Of a DNA stretch of 64,000 nucleotides, positions 1 through 8,574 are shown piece after piece (within the stretch, counting starts at the first letter, position 1; the number at the start of each line of letters is the position of its first letter). Made by a program: the position numbers and the translations under genes. The notes under the pieces were generated by a model that saw only the letters and a list, made by a program, of their open reading frames with translations, ran no database searches and was not told the origin of the DNA. The stretch is from contig CAWALV010000006.1 of the NCBI GenBank assembly GCA_963782965.1, positions 1,860,001 through 1,924,000 on the forward strand, given 5' to 3'. This stretch comes from CAWALV01 sp963782965 (lineage in GTDB: Bacteria > Actinomycetota > Actinomycetes > Acidothermales > Acidothermaceae).

Positions 1-1
1 C

Positions 2-1984
2 GCGGCGTTCTTGTACGAAGGTGACGCCCCACTTGCAGAACGGCGCGCGCAGGCCCTGACGCTCGATGCCACCCTCTTGGGCGAGCTGCTCGGGCAAACG
101 GAGTTGAGCGAGCTGCTCGACCCCGAAGCGATCGACGAGGTCGAAAACGAGCTCCAGCGTCTCGCGCCCGAGCGGAAGGCACGCGACGTCGAGGGTACGG
201 CCGATCTGCTGCGGCTCATCGGCCCGCTGACGACCGCGCAGGCTCTCGACCGCGGCGCAACGCCCGGCTGGCTCGCCGAGCTCGAGGAGCATCGTCGCGC
301 GATACGAGTTCGGATCGCGGGTGAAGAGCACTGGGCCGCCGTCGAAGACGCCGGCCGGTTGCGCGACGGTCTCGGCGTCCCGTCGCCGGTCGGTGTCGCT
401 GACGCCTTCCTCGAGCCGGTACCCGACCCGCTCGGCGACCTCGTCGCCCGACACGCGCGCACCCACGGACCCTTCACCGCGAGCACAGTGGCGACTCGAT
501 TCGGTCTCGGCGTCGCGGTCGTGAACGGCACGCTCGAACGGTTCGCCGCTACCCGGCGGCTCACCTACGGCCAGTTCCGACCGGCAGGCTCGCACCACGG
601 TGAGGTCGAGTGGTGCGACAGCGAAGTCCTGCGGCAGATTCGCCGCCGGTCGCTGGCGAAGTTGCGTCGCGAGGTCGAGCCCGCGCCCCGGGCCGCCCTG
701 GGCAGATTCCTCCCGGCTTGGCAGCACGTTCGCGATCCGTTGCGTGGCGTCGACGGCCTGCTGCGGGTGATCGAGCAGCTGCAGGGCGCAGTCGTCCCGG
801 CGTCGGCACTCGAGCAGTTGGTGCTGCCCGCGCGCGTCGCCGACTACCACCCAGCGATGCTCGACGAGCTGACCGTGAGCGGTGAGGTCGTGTGGGCGGG
901 CCACGGCAGCGCGGTCGGCAACGACGGCTGGATCGCTCTCTACACGGCGCACGCGGCGCCGCTGCTCCTTCCCCGACCCGACGCCGGTGCCGCCGCGAGC
1001 ACCTCCGGCGAGCTCGCGGCCCAAGTGCTTCAGGCCTTGGACGGCGGCGGCGCGCTGTTCTTCCGCGACCTCTCCGACCGTCTCGGTGGGCCGGACGACG
1101 CTTCGCTGGCCGACACATTGTGGGAGCTGGTCTGGGCAGGGCTGGTGACCAACGACTCGCTCGGCGCGCTGCGGGTGAGGCTCGGGGCGAGCACCTCGCG
1201 GCTCGCTCCCCGCCGGCGACGGGGGCGACCGCTCTTTCCGTCGCGGTCCGGCCCGCCGACCGCGGCAGGCCGCTGGAGCAGGCTGCGGCCCTCGGTGGGC
1301 CCTGCCGTGACCGACGCGACCGATGCGACGAGACGCGCGCACGCACTCGTAGAGACGCTGCTCGACCGACACGGCGTCATCACCCGAGGGGCCGTACAAG
1401 CAGAATCGGTCGACGGCGGCTTCGCAGCGGTGTACCGAGTACTGCGCAGCTTCGAGGAAGCCGGCCGATGCCGGCGCGGCTACTACGTCGAGGGGCTCGG
1501 CGCCGCACAGTTCGCGCTACCCGGGGCGGTCGACCGGCTGCGCGAACAACCGTCACGTGCGGCCGAGGCGATCCCGCCCCGCGCGGTCGTGCTGGCGGCG
1601 ACCGACCCGGCCAACCCGTACGGCGCCGCCTTGCCGTGGCCCCCGGGCGAAGGTCATCGACCGGGACGCAAGGCGGGAGCGCTCGTCGTCCTCGTCGACG
1701 GCGAACTCGTCCTCTACGTCGAGCGCGGCGGGCGCACGCTGCTGTCGTTCGTGCCCGCCGAGCCGGGAGAGCCGGCCGACGCGGCGGCATCGACAGCGTC
1801 GCCGGCGCTGCGCGCCGCGGTCGACGCGCTGGCACTCGCCGTCCGCGACGGTTGGCTCGGGCGCCTCGAGGTCGAACGTGCCGACGGGGCGTCCGTCCTG
1901 TCGGCGGAGGGCTCTCCGCTCAGCGCGGCACTGGAAGCCGCCGGCTTCCGCGCGACGCCGCGCGGGCTGCGGCTGCGCAGCTGA
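2..1984 (+). CDS. lhr: Lhr-family ATP-dependent helicase, C-terminal part (5' truncated by window)
   Basis: This is the C-terminal portion of a large Lhr-type superfamily 2 helicase, a DNA repair helicase that moves 3' to 5'. The reading frame is open from base 2 and has no credible start, so the gene begins before the window; the first TTG at position 11 lies inside the conserved run FLYEGDAPLAERRAQAL. The motor domains are therefore missing. What remains (about 660 residues) is the long winged-helix and Lhr C-terminal region, recognisable from LYEGDAPLAERR, the LDPEAIDEVE helix and the GEVEWCDSEVLRQIRRRSLA segment. In mycobacteria lhr sits next to nei, as it does here apart from one intervening antisense gene. 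Family assignment is by recalled similarity; the helicase motifs cannot be checked here. Confidence 0.85.
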   Translation, partial: AAFLYEGDAPLAERRAQALTLDATLLGELLGQTELSELLDPEAIDEVENELQRLAPERKARDVEGTADLLRLIGPLTTAQALDRGATPGWLAELEEHRRAIRVRIAGEEHWAAVEDAGRLRDGLGVPSPVGVADAFLEPVPDPLGDLVARHARTHGPFTASTVATRFGLGVAVVNGTLERFAATRRLTYGQFRPAGSHHGEVEWCDSEVLRQIRRRSLAKLRREVEPAPRAALGRFLPAWQHVRDPLRGVDGLLRVIEQLQGAVVPASALEQLVLPARVADYHPAMLDELTVSGEVVWAGHGSAVGNDGWIALYTAHAAPLLLPRPDAGAAASTSGELAAQVLQALDGGGALFFRDLSDRLGGPDDASLADTLWELVWAGLVTNDSLGALRVRLGASTSRLAPRRRRGRPLFPSRSGPPTAAGRWSRLRPSVGPAVTDATDATRRAHALVETLLDRHGVITRGAVQAESVDGGFAAVYRVLRSFEEAGRCRRGYYVEGLGAAQFALPGAVDRLREQPSRAAEAIPPRAVVLAATDPANPYGAALPWPPGEGHRPGRKAGALVVLVDGELVLYVERGGRTLLSFVPAEPGEPADAAASTASPALRAAVDALALAVRDGWLGRLEVERADGASVLSAEGSPLSAALEAAGFRATPRGLRLRS

Positions 1985-1989
1985 CTGTG

Positions 1990-2043
1990 TTGCCTTCTTG
2001 CCTTGCTGCCTTGCTGCCTTGCTGCCATGTTGTCTTGTTGCCG
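1990..2043. repeat. 8-bp tandem repeat after lhr
   Basis: Just after the lhr stop there are nearly seven tandem copies of an 8-base unit of the form YTGCCTTG (TTGCCTTC, TTGCCTTG, CTGCCTTG, CTGCCTTG, CTGCCATG, TTGTCTTG, TTGCCG). It lies in the 189-base gap between two convergent genes; the rest of the gap shows no gene. Confidence 0.85.
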
Positions 2044-2173
2044 TAATGCCATCCGCACCGCCGGGATTGCCGGCAGGTCAGCTCGCCGAAGGAAGGCCAC
2101 CGAAAAGCTGAGCGAGCTGCGCGATCGGGGTGGCGCCGATTGGCGCCGAGAGCGTCACCGATCAAGCGCGCCG

Positions 2174-3031
2174 TCAGCACGACGCGCTGCCTGTCATCAC
2201 CGCGGCGCCGCTGGGAACAGCGATCGTGACGCCTGCGCCGTAGTTGTCGAAGGTCAGCATCGGAGCACTGCTCGCGACCGGCTTTGTGGCGGCCTTGGCA
2301 GGGGCGCCTGTTGAAAGGCCGACCAGGAATGGCCGGTTCGTGTTGCCGAAATATCGCACCCCGACATCGATGCGCTTGTCGACGATGTAGAGCAGCTCGG
2401 CATCGTGGCCCGCCGAGCCGCTCGCCTTCACCACCGCCGCTCGCTGCCCGTTGACGGTGGCCGTGCCCAGCACGGTCAACGCGCCCGACGGCGAGATCGC
2501 CCGAACGAAGGAGGTGAGGTCGCCGATACTCGCCAACCCGGCCAGCCTCGCCTGACCCGCCGCACCGTCTGCCGCACCGTCTGCCGCACCGCCCGCCGTG
2601 CCGCCCGGCACATAGATGCGGCCGCCGACAGCAACCACCTTGACTTTGCCGTGGCCGGCGTCGATCCAACCGGTCGATCCGACGTCGCGCGCGAAGGAGA
2701 TGTGCAGCCGCACCCGGCTCCCCGCCTGTACCAGCGTCCCGGTGACGCGCACCGACTGCGCCTCCGCCAGCGACGACATCGCCCCGACGACGAGCGCCTC
2801 CACGGCAGGGGCGCCGCTCGGTGCCGGCGCAGAGGATGCTGAGGATGCGGCCGCCGAAGAAGCCGCCGATCCGACCGCGGTGTACGGGATGTTCGGCACG
2901 GGCGTAGGCAGGACGGTCGGCGTGCTCATGCCCGTGACACGCGCCGACGAGCACCCGGCCGCCAGGAGGGCAGCGCAGACGACCCCGGCCACGAAAACCC
3001 ATCGGCGAGGCGAACCCGCCATGGTCTTCAT
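2174..3031 (-). CDS. putative LppX/LprAFG-like lipoprotein
   Basis: A 285-residue secreted lipoprotein. The N terminus has the charged region MKTMAGSPRRW, a hydrophobic stretch and the lipobox LAAGC near residue 24, so it should be lipidated and anchored outside the membrane. The mature part resembles the LppX/LprAFG family of mycobacterial lipoproteins (VRVTGTLV, then a VGGRIYVPGG-like strand, then the YIVDKRIDVGVRYFG region), which carry acylated lipids, but the match is weak. I chose ATG 3031 because GGAGGA lies four bases before it; the second ATG (3022) is too far from that site. A low-complexity GGAADGAADGAA linker is encoded by a 12-bp tandem repeat. It is transcribed against its neighbours lhr and nei and shares an 87-base divergent gap with nei. 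Confidence 0.6.
   Translation of the reverse strand: MKTMAGSPRRWVFVAGVVCAALLAAGCSSARVTGMSTPTVLPTPVPNIPYTAVGSAASSAAASSASSAPAPSGAPAVEALVVGAMSSLAEAQSVRVTGTLVQAGSRVRLHISFARDVGSTGWIDAGHGKVKVVAVGGRIYVPGGTAGGAADGAADGAAGQARLAGLASIGDLTSFVRAISPSGALTVLGTATVNGQRAAVVKASGSAGHDAELLYIVDKRIDVGVRYFGNTNRPFLVGLSTGAPAKAATKPVASSAPMLTFDNYGAGVTIAVPSGAAVMTGSASC
2559..2594. repeat. 12-bp tandem repeat inside the lipoprotein gene
   Basis: Three copies of GCCGCACCGTCT (2559-2570, 2571-2582, and a partial third from 2583) encode a Gly-Ala-Ala-Asp linker. The unit keeps frame, so copy-number change would alter only linker length. Confidence 0.8.
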
Positions 3032-3118
3032 CAGGTCCTCCGAACGACGAACGGGTCGGCATCGGGCGTGGCGGCGCCCCCCGCCGTCATCTAGCGTCGG
3101 CTCCTGGAGGTGCCGCTC

Positions 3119-4045
3119 GTGCCTGAGGGCAACACTGTTTGGGTCACTGCCCAGCAACTGCGCCGGGCACTCGTCGCGCGGGTCGTTACTGCGGCCGACC
3201 TGCGGGTGCCGGCCCTCGCGACGGTTGATCTGAGTGGACGCCGGGTGCTCGACGTCGCGCCTCGCGGTAAGCATCTGCTGATCCGGTTCGACGGCGACCC
3301 TCACCTCACCCTGCACACGCATCTGCGAATGGACGGCGCGTGGCGCACGTACCCGGTGTCGGCGTCGGGCCGGGACGCCGCCCCCGGCGGCACGCGCGCT
3401 TTCGACCGGGCCGACCGGATCCGCGTCGTCCTGCGCAACGACGACTACGTCGCACTTGGGTATCGCGTGCACGACATCCGGCTGCTGCCGTCGGCGCGGG
3501 AGGACGACGTGGTCGGCCACCTCGGCCCCGATCTGCTCGGCCTCGACTGGGACGCCGCACGCGCAGTCGCACGGCTCGCCGCCCAACCGCTACGGCCGAT
3601 CGGCGAGGCAATCCTCGATCAGCGCAACCTGGCCGGCATCGGCAACGTGTACAAGGCGGAGACATGCTTCCTCGCGGGTGTCTCACCGTGGACGCCGGCG
3701 GGCGAGGTCGATCTCCCGGCACTGGTCGATCTCGCGCAACGGCTGCTCGCCGCAAACCGTGAGCGCTTCGACCACATCACCACGGGCGATTCTCGGCCCG
3801 GCCGGCGCACCTGGGTCTACGGCCGCGCGGGTCGCCCCTGTCTACGCTGCGGCGAGCCGATCAGCGTGGCCTGGCCGGGCGACGCGATGCGGGTCACGTA
3901 CTGGTGTCGACGCTGCCAGCCGGGCGTGGCGCCGCCGCCGGAGCCGGCGGGCGGGCGCTCGCCTCGACTGTCGCGGCCGCAGACTCCATCGCCGAATGCA
4001 GCAGGCGCGCGTGCACGAGGCGATCGTGCGGCGGGGACGGCGTGA
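3119..4045 (+). CDS. nei: endonuclease VIII-like DNA glycosylase/AP lyase (Nei/Fpg family)
   Basis: Bifunctional base-excision repair enzyme that removes oxidised bases and cleaves the abasic site. The start is GTG 3119 rather than the GTG at 3110: it gives an N terminus M-P-E-G, and Pro2 and Glu3 are the catalytic residues of this family; GGAGG lies eight bases upstream. RGKHLLIRFDG and TLHTHLRMDGAW follow, then the helix-two-turn-helix region (DQRNLAGIGNVYKAE), and a C-terminal zinc finger with Cys241, Cys244, Cys263 and Cys266. The last 40 or so residues lie beyond the zinc finger, are low in complexity and overlap the 3' end of the convergent tetR gene by 152 bases. Pairing with lhr fits the order known in mycobacteria. 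Confidence 0.92.
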   Translation: MPEGNTVWVTAQQLRRALVARVVTAADLRVPALATVDLSGRRVLDVAPRGKHLLIRFDGDPHLTLHTHLRMDGAWRTYPVSASGRDAAPGGTRAFDRADRIRVVLRNDDYVALGYRVHDIRLLPSAREDDVVGHLGPDLLGLDWDAARAVARLAAQPLRPIGEAILDQRNLAGIGNVYKAETCFLAGVSPWTPAGEVDLPALVDLAQRLLAANRERFDHITTGDSRPGRRTWVYGRAGRPCLRCGEPISVAWPGDAMRVTYWCRRCQPGVAPPPEPAGGRSPRLSRPQTPSPNAAGARARGDRAAGTA

Positions 4046-4559
4046 GGATCTGCGTGGCGAGGTAGCGCATGACGAGGTCGACGTTTTCCGGCGCGTCGGG
4101 CAGGGTCGCGTCGCGCAGCGCGGCAGCGACGTGCGCCCGCGCGGCGTCCCAGATCTCTCCGCCGTCGACTGTCGCCAGCCGGCTGACGACGGCCGGCTCG
4201 TCCCGAGCGAGCCGGCGCACCGCCGGGTGCTCGCCGAGCAACCGGGCCGCTTCGGCGAGGACGGCGGCGAACCCGCCCTCGACCTGGCCGGCGGCGGCCG
4301 CAGCGATGACGTCGACCTGCGTGCGAACCGCCTCGCGGTAGACGTCGTCACGGGTTCGGAAGTGGTTGTACAGGGTCGCCTTGGCGATGCCGGCCAGCAC
4401 CGCGATGTCGCCCATGGTGGCCTTGCGACTCCCGTACTTCGCGACGGCGCGGACGGCACCGTCGAGCGCTGCCTCACGAGCCCGCCCCATCGCGTTGCCG
4501 GCGCGGCTGCGCGTACCCCGGCCGGTGACCGGCGGTAGAGCGGAGGTAGGTGTCGCCAC
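3894..4559 (-). CDS. TetR/AcrR-family transcriptional regulator
   Basis: A 221-residue repressor-type protein with an N-terminal helix-turn-helix (TMGDIAVLAGIAKATLYNHF, about residues 47-66) and a variable ligand-binding helical domain. Start choice: GTG 4559 lies seven bases after TAGACT (4567-4572), the spacing of a leaderless actinobacterial transcript; the alternative ATG at 4490 has no comparable signal. Its C-terminal tail is Ala/Pro-rich and is encoded opposite the zinc-finger region of nei. It lies 37 bases after clgR on the same strand and has its own promoter-like box. The target is unknown; no divergent transporter is next to it. Confidence 0.85.
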   Translation of the reverse strand: MATPTSALPPVTGRGTRSRAGNAMGRAREAALDGAVRAVAKYGSRKATMGDIAVLAGIAKATLYNHFRTRDDVYREAVRTQVDVIAAAAAGQVEGGFAAVLAEAARLLGEHPAVRRLARDEPAVVSRLATVDGGEIWDAARAHVAAALRDATLPDAPENVDLVMRYLATQILTPSPPHDRLVHARLLHSAMESAAATVEASARPPAPAAAPRPAGSVDTST

Positions 4560-4566
4560 GGCCCGC

Positions 4567-4572
4567 AGTCTA
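4567..4572 (-). promoter_or_regulatory. -10 box of leaderless tetR transcript
   Basis: TAGACT on the minus strand, seven bases before the GTG start of tetR. It fits the TAnnnT -10 pattern seen before several other starts in this window. Confidence 0.55.
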
Positions 4573-4596
4573 GGCCGCCGCTGAAGGAAGGTCGGG

Positions 4597-4962
4597 TCAG
4601 GCAGCCGCGACGACGCGGTCGGCCAGTTCGGCGTCGAGGGTGGACACCGCCGCCGGTGGATGAGCCGCGGGTGGGTGGTCGGCGCCGGTGCCGGTACCGA
4701 CGGGCACCAGAGCCGGTGCTTCGGCGCATTCGAGCACCCGAAGCTCGTCGCTGACGTCGCGCAACACCGTCGACATCTGCACGCCGAGCGCCTCGCAGAT
4801 CGACGCCAGCAACTCCGAGGAGGCTTCCTTTTGACCGCGCTCGATCTCCGAAAGGTAGCCGAGCGAAACCCGCGCCTCGGCCGACACGTCACGCAGGGTG
4901 CGCTCTTGGCGCAGGCGCTGGCGACGCAGCGCGTCACCCAGCAGTCGCCGCAGCAAGATCAA
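4597..4962 (-). CDS. clgR: XRE-family regulator, ClgR-like
   Basis: A 121-residue helix-turn-helix activator. ClgR proteins of actinobacteria switch on clp protease and stress genes. The core is LRRLLGDALRRQRLRQ followed by the Cro/CI-type helix-turn-helix RVSLGYLSEIERGQKEASSE (about residues 35-54). I place the start at TTG 4962 because GGAGGAGG lies five bases upstream and the result starts at LILLRRLLGD, the usual ClgR N terminus; the open frame extends to 5199 but that extension is low-complexity and unlike the family. The gene sits directly after cinA, as in mycobacteria, separated by 127 bases that could hold a promoter. Confidence 0.85.
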   Translation of the reverse strand: MILLRRLLGDALRRQRLRQERTLRDVSAEARVSLGYLSEIERGQKEASSELLASICEALGVQMSTVLRDVSDELRVLECAEAPALVPVGTGTGADHPPAAHPPAAVSTLDAELADRVVAAA

Positions 4963-5089
4963 CGTGCCCTCCTCCGTGCCGCTCGAACTCTCGAGTCCCA
5001 GAGCCCACCGTACTCCCGTGTCATCGGCAACTGGCGGCACCAACTCCAGCCATGGATCGGTGTCACCGGTGCCTCCAGCGCCACCGTGG

Positions 5090-6379
5090 CTACTCGGCCG
5101 GCAGCCCGCAGAGCCGGCGGCGCAGCAGGTCGAGCGCCGTCTGGGTCGCCGTCCGCCGGATGCGAGCCCGAACGAGGTGCGGCGCCGCTCCTGGCACACC
5201 GGCGCCGAGCTGCAACCGCCGGACGACGGGCTGTTGCGCGCCGCCGCTCAGGGCGACGAAAACGGTGCCGACGGGGACGCCGTCCTGCTCGGTCGGGCCG
5301 GCGACGCCGGTGGTCGCCAGACCGTAGGTGGCATCCAGCGCCCGCCGCGCGGCGTCCGCCATGGCCAGCGCGACGTCGGGGTCGACCGCACCCCGCTGCG
5401 CCAGCAGCGTCGCGTCGACCCCGAGCATTCCCGACTTGACAGCGGTCGCGTAGGCCACGACCCCGCCGAGGTAGGTGGACGACGCGCCGGGCGTGGCGCT
5501 CAACGCGGCCCCGAGCAGGCCGCCGGTCAGCGACTCGGCGGTGGCGACCGTCGCACCGGCCGAGAGCAACATCTGGTGGACGACGCCTTCCAACGTCTCC
5601 TCGTCGGCGCCGAACACGACGTCGCCCAGCGCGGCGCGCACGCGCTGCTCGACGGGCTCGATCAGCTCGCGGGCCCGTGCCTCGGAAGTCGCCTTGGCGG
5701 TGATCCGTACCCGGGTCTGCCCCTCGGAGGCCAGGTAGGCGATCGTCGGGTTGCCCGCCGGGCCGAGCTCGGCGTCGAGGTCGGCGAGCAGCGTCGCGAC
5801 CTCCGACTCCCAGATGCCCACGGTTCGCACCGCCCGCGAAACCAGCACCGCGCCGGCGCCGGCGCGCGCGGCCAGCTCGGGTTTCACCCAGGCCGTGAAG
5901 ATCTCCTGCATCTCGGTGGGCACGCCGGGCAGCGCGTAGACCGTGGCCGGGCCGACACCGATCCGCAGACCGGGCGCAGTGCCCGCGGAGTTGGGCAGCG
6001 GTCTCGCCGCATCCGGCCGGTCGGCCATCCGCAGGTTGTTCGTCGGGAAGTCGCTTCTGCCGGTCCGCCGATAGCGGTCGAGCAACCCGGCCTCGACCTC
6101 GGCGTCGCGGACCAACGGGCTGGCCGCCGCCTCGGCAAGCGCCTCCCGGGTCAAGTCGTCCTGGGTCGGCCCGAGGCCGCCCGTCACGATCACGGCATCG
6201 GCGCGGTCGGCGGCCGCCCGGATCGCCCCGGCGATCCGCGGGATGTTGTCACCGACCGCGGTCGTGTGCTCGACGTCGACCCCGATCGCGGCCAGCTCGC
6301 GGCCGAGCCAGGCGGCGTTGGAGTTGACGACGTCACCCAGCAGGAGTTCCGTGCCGACCCCGATGATCTCCGCCCTCAT
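5090..6379 (-). CDS. cinA: CinA, nicotinamide-nucleotide amidohydrolase / competence-damage-inducible protein
   Basis: A 429-residue two-domain enzyme. The N-terminal molybdopterin-binding-like (COG1058) domain starts MRAEIIGVGTELLLGD and carries VTGGLGPTQDD; the C-terminal amidohydrolase domain (about residues 270-429) contains VATAESLTGGLLGAALSATPGASSTYLGG written here in two pieces: ATAESLTGGL and PGASSTYLGG, plus GVAGP. The C-terminal domain deamidates NMN to nicotinate mononucleotide for NAD recycling. The ATG overlaps the pgsA stop as ATGA, so translation is coupled. Full length, no anomalies. Confidence 0.95.
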   Translation of the reverse strand: MRAEIIGVGTELLLGDVVNSNAAWLGRELAAIGVDVEHTTAVGDNIPRIAGAIRAAADRADAVIVTGGLGPTQDDLTREALAEAAASPLVRDAEVEAGLLDRYRRTGRSDFPTNNLRMADRPDAARPLPNSAGTAPGLRIGVGPATVYALPGVPTEMQEIFTAWVKPELAARAGAGAVLVSRAVRTVGIWESEVATLLADLDAELGPAGNPTIAYLASEGQTRVRITAKATSEARARELIEPVEQRVRAALGDVVFGADEETLEGVVHQMLLSAGATVATAESLTGGLLGAALSATPGASSTYLGGVVAYATAVKSGMLGVDATLLAQRGAVDPDVALAMADAARRALDATYGLATTGVAGPTEQDGVPVGTVFVALSGGAQQPVVRRLQLGAGVPGAAPHLVRARIRRTATQTALDLLRRRLCGLPAE

Positions 6380-7020
6380 CGCGGTCTCGCCGCACGCACC
6401 CGCCAGGCGCGGTACAGGTAGTTGACGCCGGTCACCAGGGTCACCGCCACGGCCACGCCCATCACCCACGCCCGGGCCGACGCCCACCAGCCGTGCAGCG
6501 GCAGCAGGTAAAGGCCGATGGCCACGGCCTGCGCGACGGTCTTGATCTTTCCGCCCTGGCTCGCGGCCAGCACGCCGCCGCGGCTGGCGGCGACCACGCC
6601 GTGGCGAATCACGAAGAACCGCAGCGCGGTGACTCCGAGCTCGCGGACCAGGATCACGGCGGTCACCCACCACGGCAGGTCGCCGATCGCCGAAAGGCCG
6701 ATCAGCGCGGCGCCGATCAACGCCTTGTCGGCGATCGGATCGGCGATCTTGCCGAAGGTCGTCACGGTGTGCCGGCGCCGGGCGACCTCACCGTCGACGC
6801 GATCGGTCAGCGACGCGACGACGAATACCACGGTGGCCGCATATCGCCACGCCGCGTGTTGCGTGCCGGCGAACGCGAGAAAGACGACGAACAGCGGCAC
6901 GAGTGCCAGCCGCAGCACGGTGAGGCCGTTGGCCAGGTTCGCCACTCCGACGTCGCGTGGGCCGGCGGCGTCGTCCGGCGCGACGACCTCGGCGTCGACC
7001 CGTTCCGACGGCACGCTCAC
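6376..7020 (-). CDS. pgsA: CDP-diacylglycerol-glycerol-3-phosphate 3-phosphatidyltransferase
   Basis: A 214-residue membrane enzyme that makes phosphatidylglycerol phosphate, the first committed step to phosphatidylglycerol and cardiolipin. The CDP-alcohol phosphatidyltransferase signature D-x2-D-G-x2-A-R-x8-G-x3-D-x3-D is present as DRVDGEVARR followed by FGKIADPIADK. Several hydrophobic segments flank it (LTVLRLALVPLFVVFLAFAG, WWVTAVILVRELGVTAL). The first 25 residues are acidic and probably cytosolic. Start overlaps the rimO stop and its own stop overlaps cinA, both as ATGA. Other CDP-alcohol transferases (for inositol or mycobacterial PgsA3) cannot be wholly excluded. Confidence 0.88.
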   Translation of the reverse strand: MSVPSERVDAEVVAPDDAAGPRDVGVANLANGLTVLRLALVPLFVVFLAFAGTQHAAWRYAATVVFVVASLTDRVDGEVARRRHTVTTFGKIADPIADKALIGAALIGLSAIGDLPWWVTAVILVRELGVTALRFFVIRHGVVAASRGGVLAASQGGKIKTVAQAVAIGLYLLPLHGWWASARAWVMGVAVAVTLVTGVNYLYRAWRVRAARPR

Positions 7021-8507
7021 GACGCGCCGTCCGCTGCTCCCGCCGGCGCGGCGGAATGGGCGGCGAGCGGCTGCGCGAGTTCAGCCACCAGGTCGACGCC
7101 GTCGACGCCGGTGATGCGCACGGCCGCCAGCGCGCCCACCTGCAGGGCGGCAGCCCAGCCGGCGCGCGGCGTGACCCAGGTGACGCCGTCGACGTCCGGA
7201 GCCTGGTGATCGGCGCGGGTCTCGATCGCGCGGGCGGCGTGATCGGCGCCGCTCGTGGCGACGCCGACGTCATCGCCCGCGCGGTCCACGAGCACCTCGA
7301 CCAGGCTGCCGACCCGCTCCTGCGCCCGCTCCTCCATCAACGCGTCGACCACGCGCGACAGCCTCGCTTCGCGTTCCGCGATCTCGGCGGGGTGCACCTT
7401 GTCCGGCAGGGTCACCGCGTGCGTGCCGTCTTCGTCGGAGTAGCCGAACACGCCGATGGTGTCGAGTCGCGCCTGGCGAAGGAACTCCTCCAGCTCCGCG
7501 ACGTCCGCTTCGGTCTCGCCGGGGAAGCCGACGATCACGTTCGAGCGGACGCCGGCATCAGGCGCCTGCTCGCGGATCGACGCGAGCAGGCCGAGGAAGC
7601 TCTCGGTACCACCGAAGCGCCGCATCCGCCGCAACACCTGCGCGCTCGCGTGCTGAAAGGAAAGGTCGAAGTACGGGACGACGCCCGGCGTGCCGGCCAT
7701 CACGTCGATCAACGACGGACGCATCTCCGCCGGTTGCAGGTAGCTCAGCCGCACCCGGCACACGCCTTCGACGGCGGCCAGCTGCGGCAACAGCCGTTCG
7801 AGTGCCCGCAGCTCGCCGAGGTCCTTCCCGTACGACGTCGAGTTCTCACTGACCAAGACGATCTCGCGGACGCCGTGAGCCGCCAGCCAACGCGCTTCGG
7901 CCAACACCTCAAGCGGCGGCCGGGAGACGAATGCCCCGCGAAACGAAGGGATCGCGCAGAACGAGCAGCGCCGGTCGCAGCCGGAGGCAAGTTTCAGCGG
8001 CGCCACCGGGGCATCGTCGAGCCGCTGCCGTAGCACCTGCGGCCCGCCGGCGTGGCCGGGGATGCCGACGTCGACGGTCGCAGCCGGCCGGCTGACCGGA
8101 GTGATCGGCAACAACGTGCGCCGGTCGCGCGGCAGATGCGCTTCATGCGGGGTACCGGTCAGGACAGCGTCCAGCCGCTCCCCGATCGAGGCGTAGTCGT
8201 CGAAGGAAAGGACGGTGACCTCGGGAAGCTCGGCCGCGAGTTCGCGGCCGTAGCGTTCGGCCAGGCAGCCGACCGCCACGACCCGGCCGGCCGGGGAGTC
8301 AGCGGCCGAGAGCAGCGCGTCGATCGAGTCCTTCTTCGCGGCATCGACGAAGCCACAGGTGTTCACGACGGTGATGTCAGCAGTCTCGGCGGCGGTCAGC
8401 TCCCAGCCGGCCTGCGCCATCCGAGCAGCCAGCTCTTCGGAGTCGACATCGTTGCGCGCGCAGCCCATCGTGACGAGACGAACGGAACGACCACCGGAGG
8501 CTGACAC
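7017..8507 (-). CDS. rimO: ribosomal protein S12 methylthiotransferase
   Basis: A 496-residue radical SAM enzyme that methylthiolates an aspartate of ribosomal protein S12. The N-terminal UPF0004 domain has MGCARNDVDSEELA, NTCGFVDAAK and VGCLAERYG, supplying the three cysteines of the auxiliary cluster. The radical SAM motif CDRRCSFC follows (about residue 183), and a TRAM domain ends the protein. FVDAAKKDSIDAL and SGCDRRCSFCAIP mark RimO rather than MiaB. GTG 8507 lies six bases after TAGGCT (8514-8519), which suggests a leaderless mRNA that heads the rimO-pgsA-cinA unit. Confidence 0.95.
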   Translation of the reverse strand: MSASGGRSVRLVTMGCARNDVDSEELAARMAQAGWELTAAETADITVVNTCGFVDAAKKDSIDALLSAADSPAGRVVAVGCLAERYGRELAAELPEVTVLSFDDYASIGERLDAVLTGTPHEAHLPRDRRTLLPITPVSRPAATVDVGIPGHAGGPQVLRQRLDDAPVAPLKLASGCDRRCSFCAIPSFRGAFVSRPPLEVLAEARWLAAHGVREIVLVSENSTSYGKDLGELRALERLLPQLAAVEGVCRVRLSYLQPAEMRPSLIDVMAGTPGVVPYFDLSFQHASAQVLRRMRRFGGTESFLGLLASIREQAPDAGVRSNVIVGFPGETEADVAELEEFLRQARLDTIGVFGYSDEDGTHAVTLPDKVHPAEIAEREARLSRVVDALMEERAQERVGSLVEVLVDRAGDDVGVATSGADHAARAIETRADHQAPDVDGVTWVTPRAGWAAALQVGALAAVRITGVDGVDLVAELAQPLAAHSAAPAGAADGAS

Positions 8508-8513
8508 GGGACG

Positions 8514-8519
8514 AGCCTA
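8514..8519 (-). promoter_or_regulatory. -10 box of leaderless rimO operon
   Basis: TAGGCT on the minus strand six bases before the rimO GTG. It would start transcription at or next to the initiation codon. Confidence 0.5.
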
Positions 8520-8574
8520 CCCGGGGCAATGCGTGGCCCTCGGTTCGCCGAGGCGGGCCGTGACGGACGGGCGA

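Noticed and set aside
892..2046. 384-codon frame overlapping lhr in another frame
   Set aside because: Arg/Ala-rich shadow; the lhr frame carries the conserved segments.
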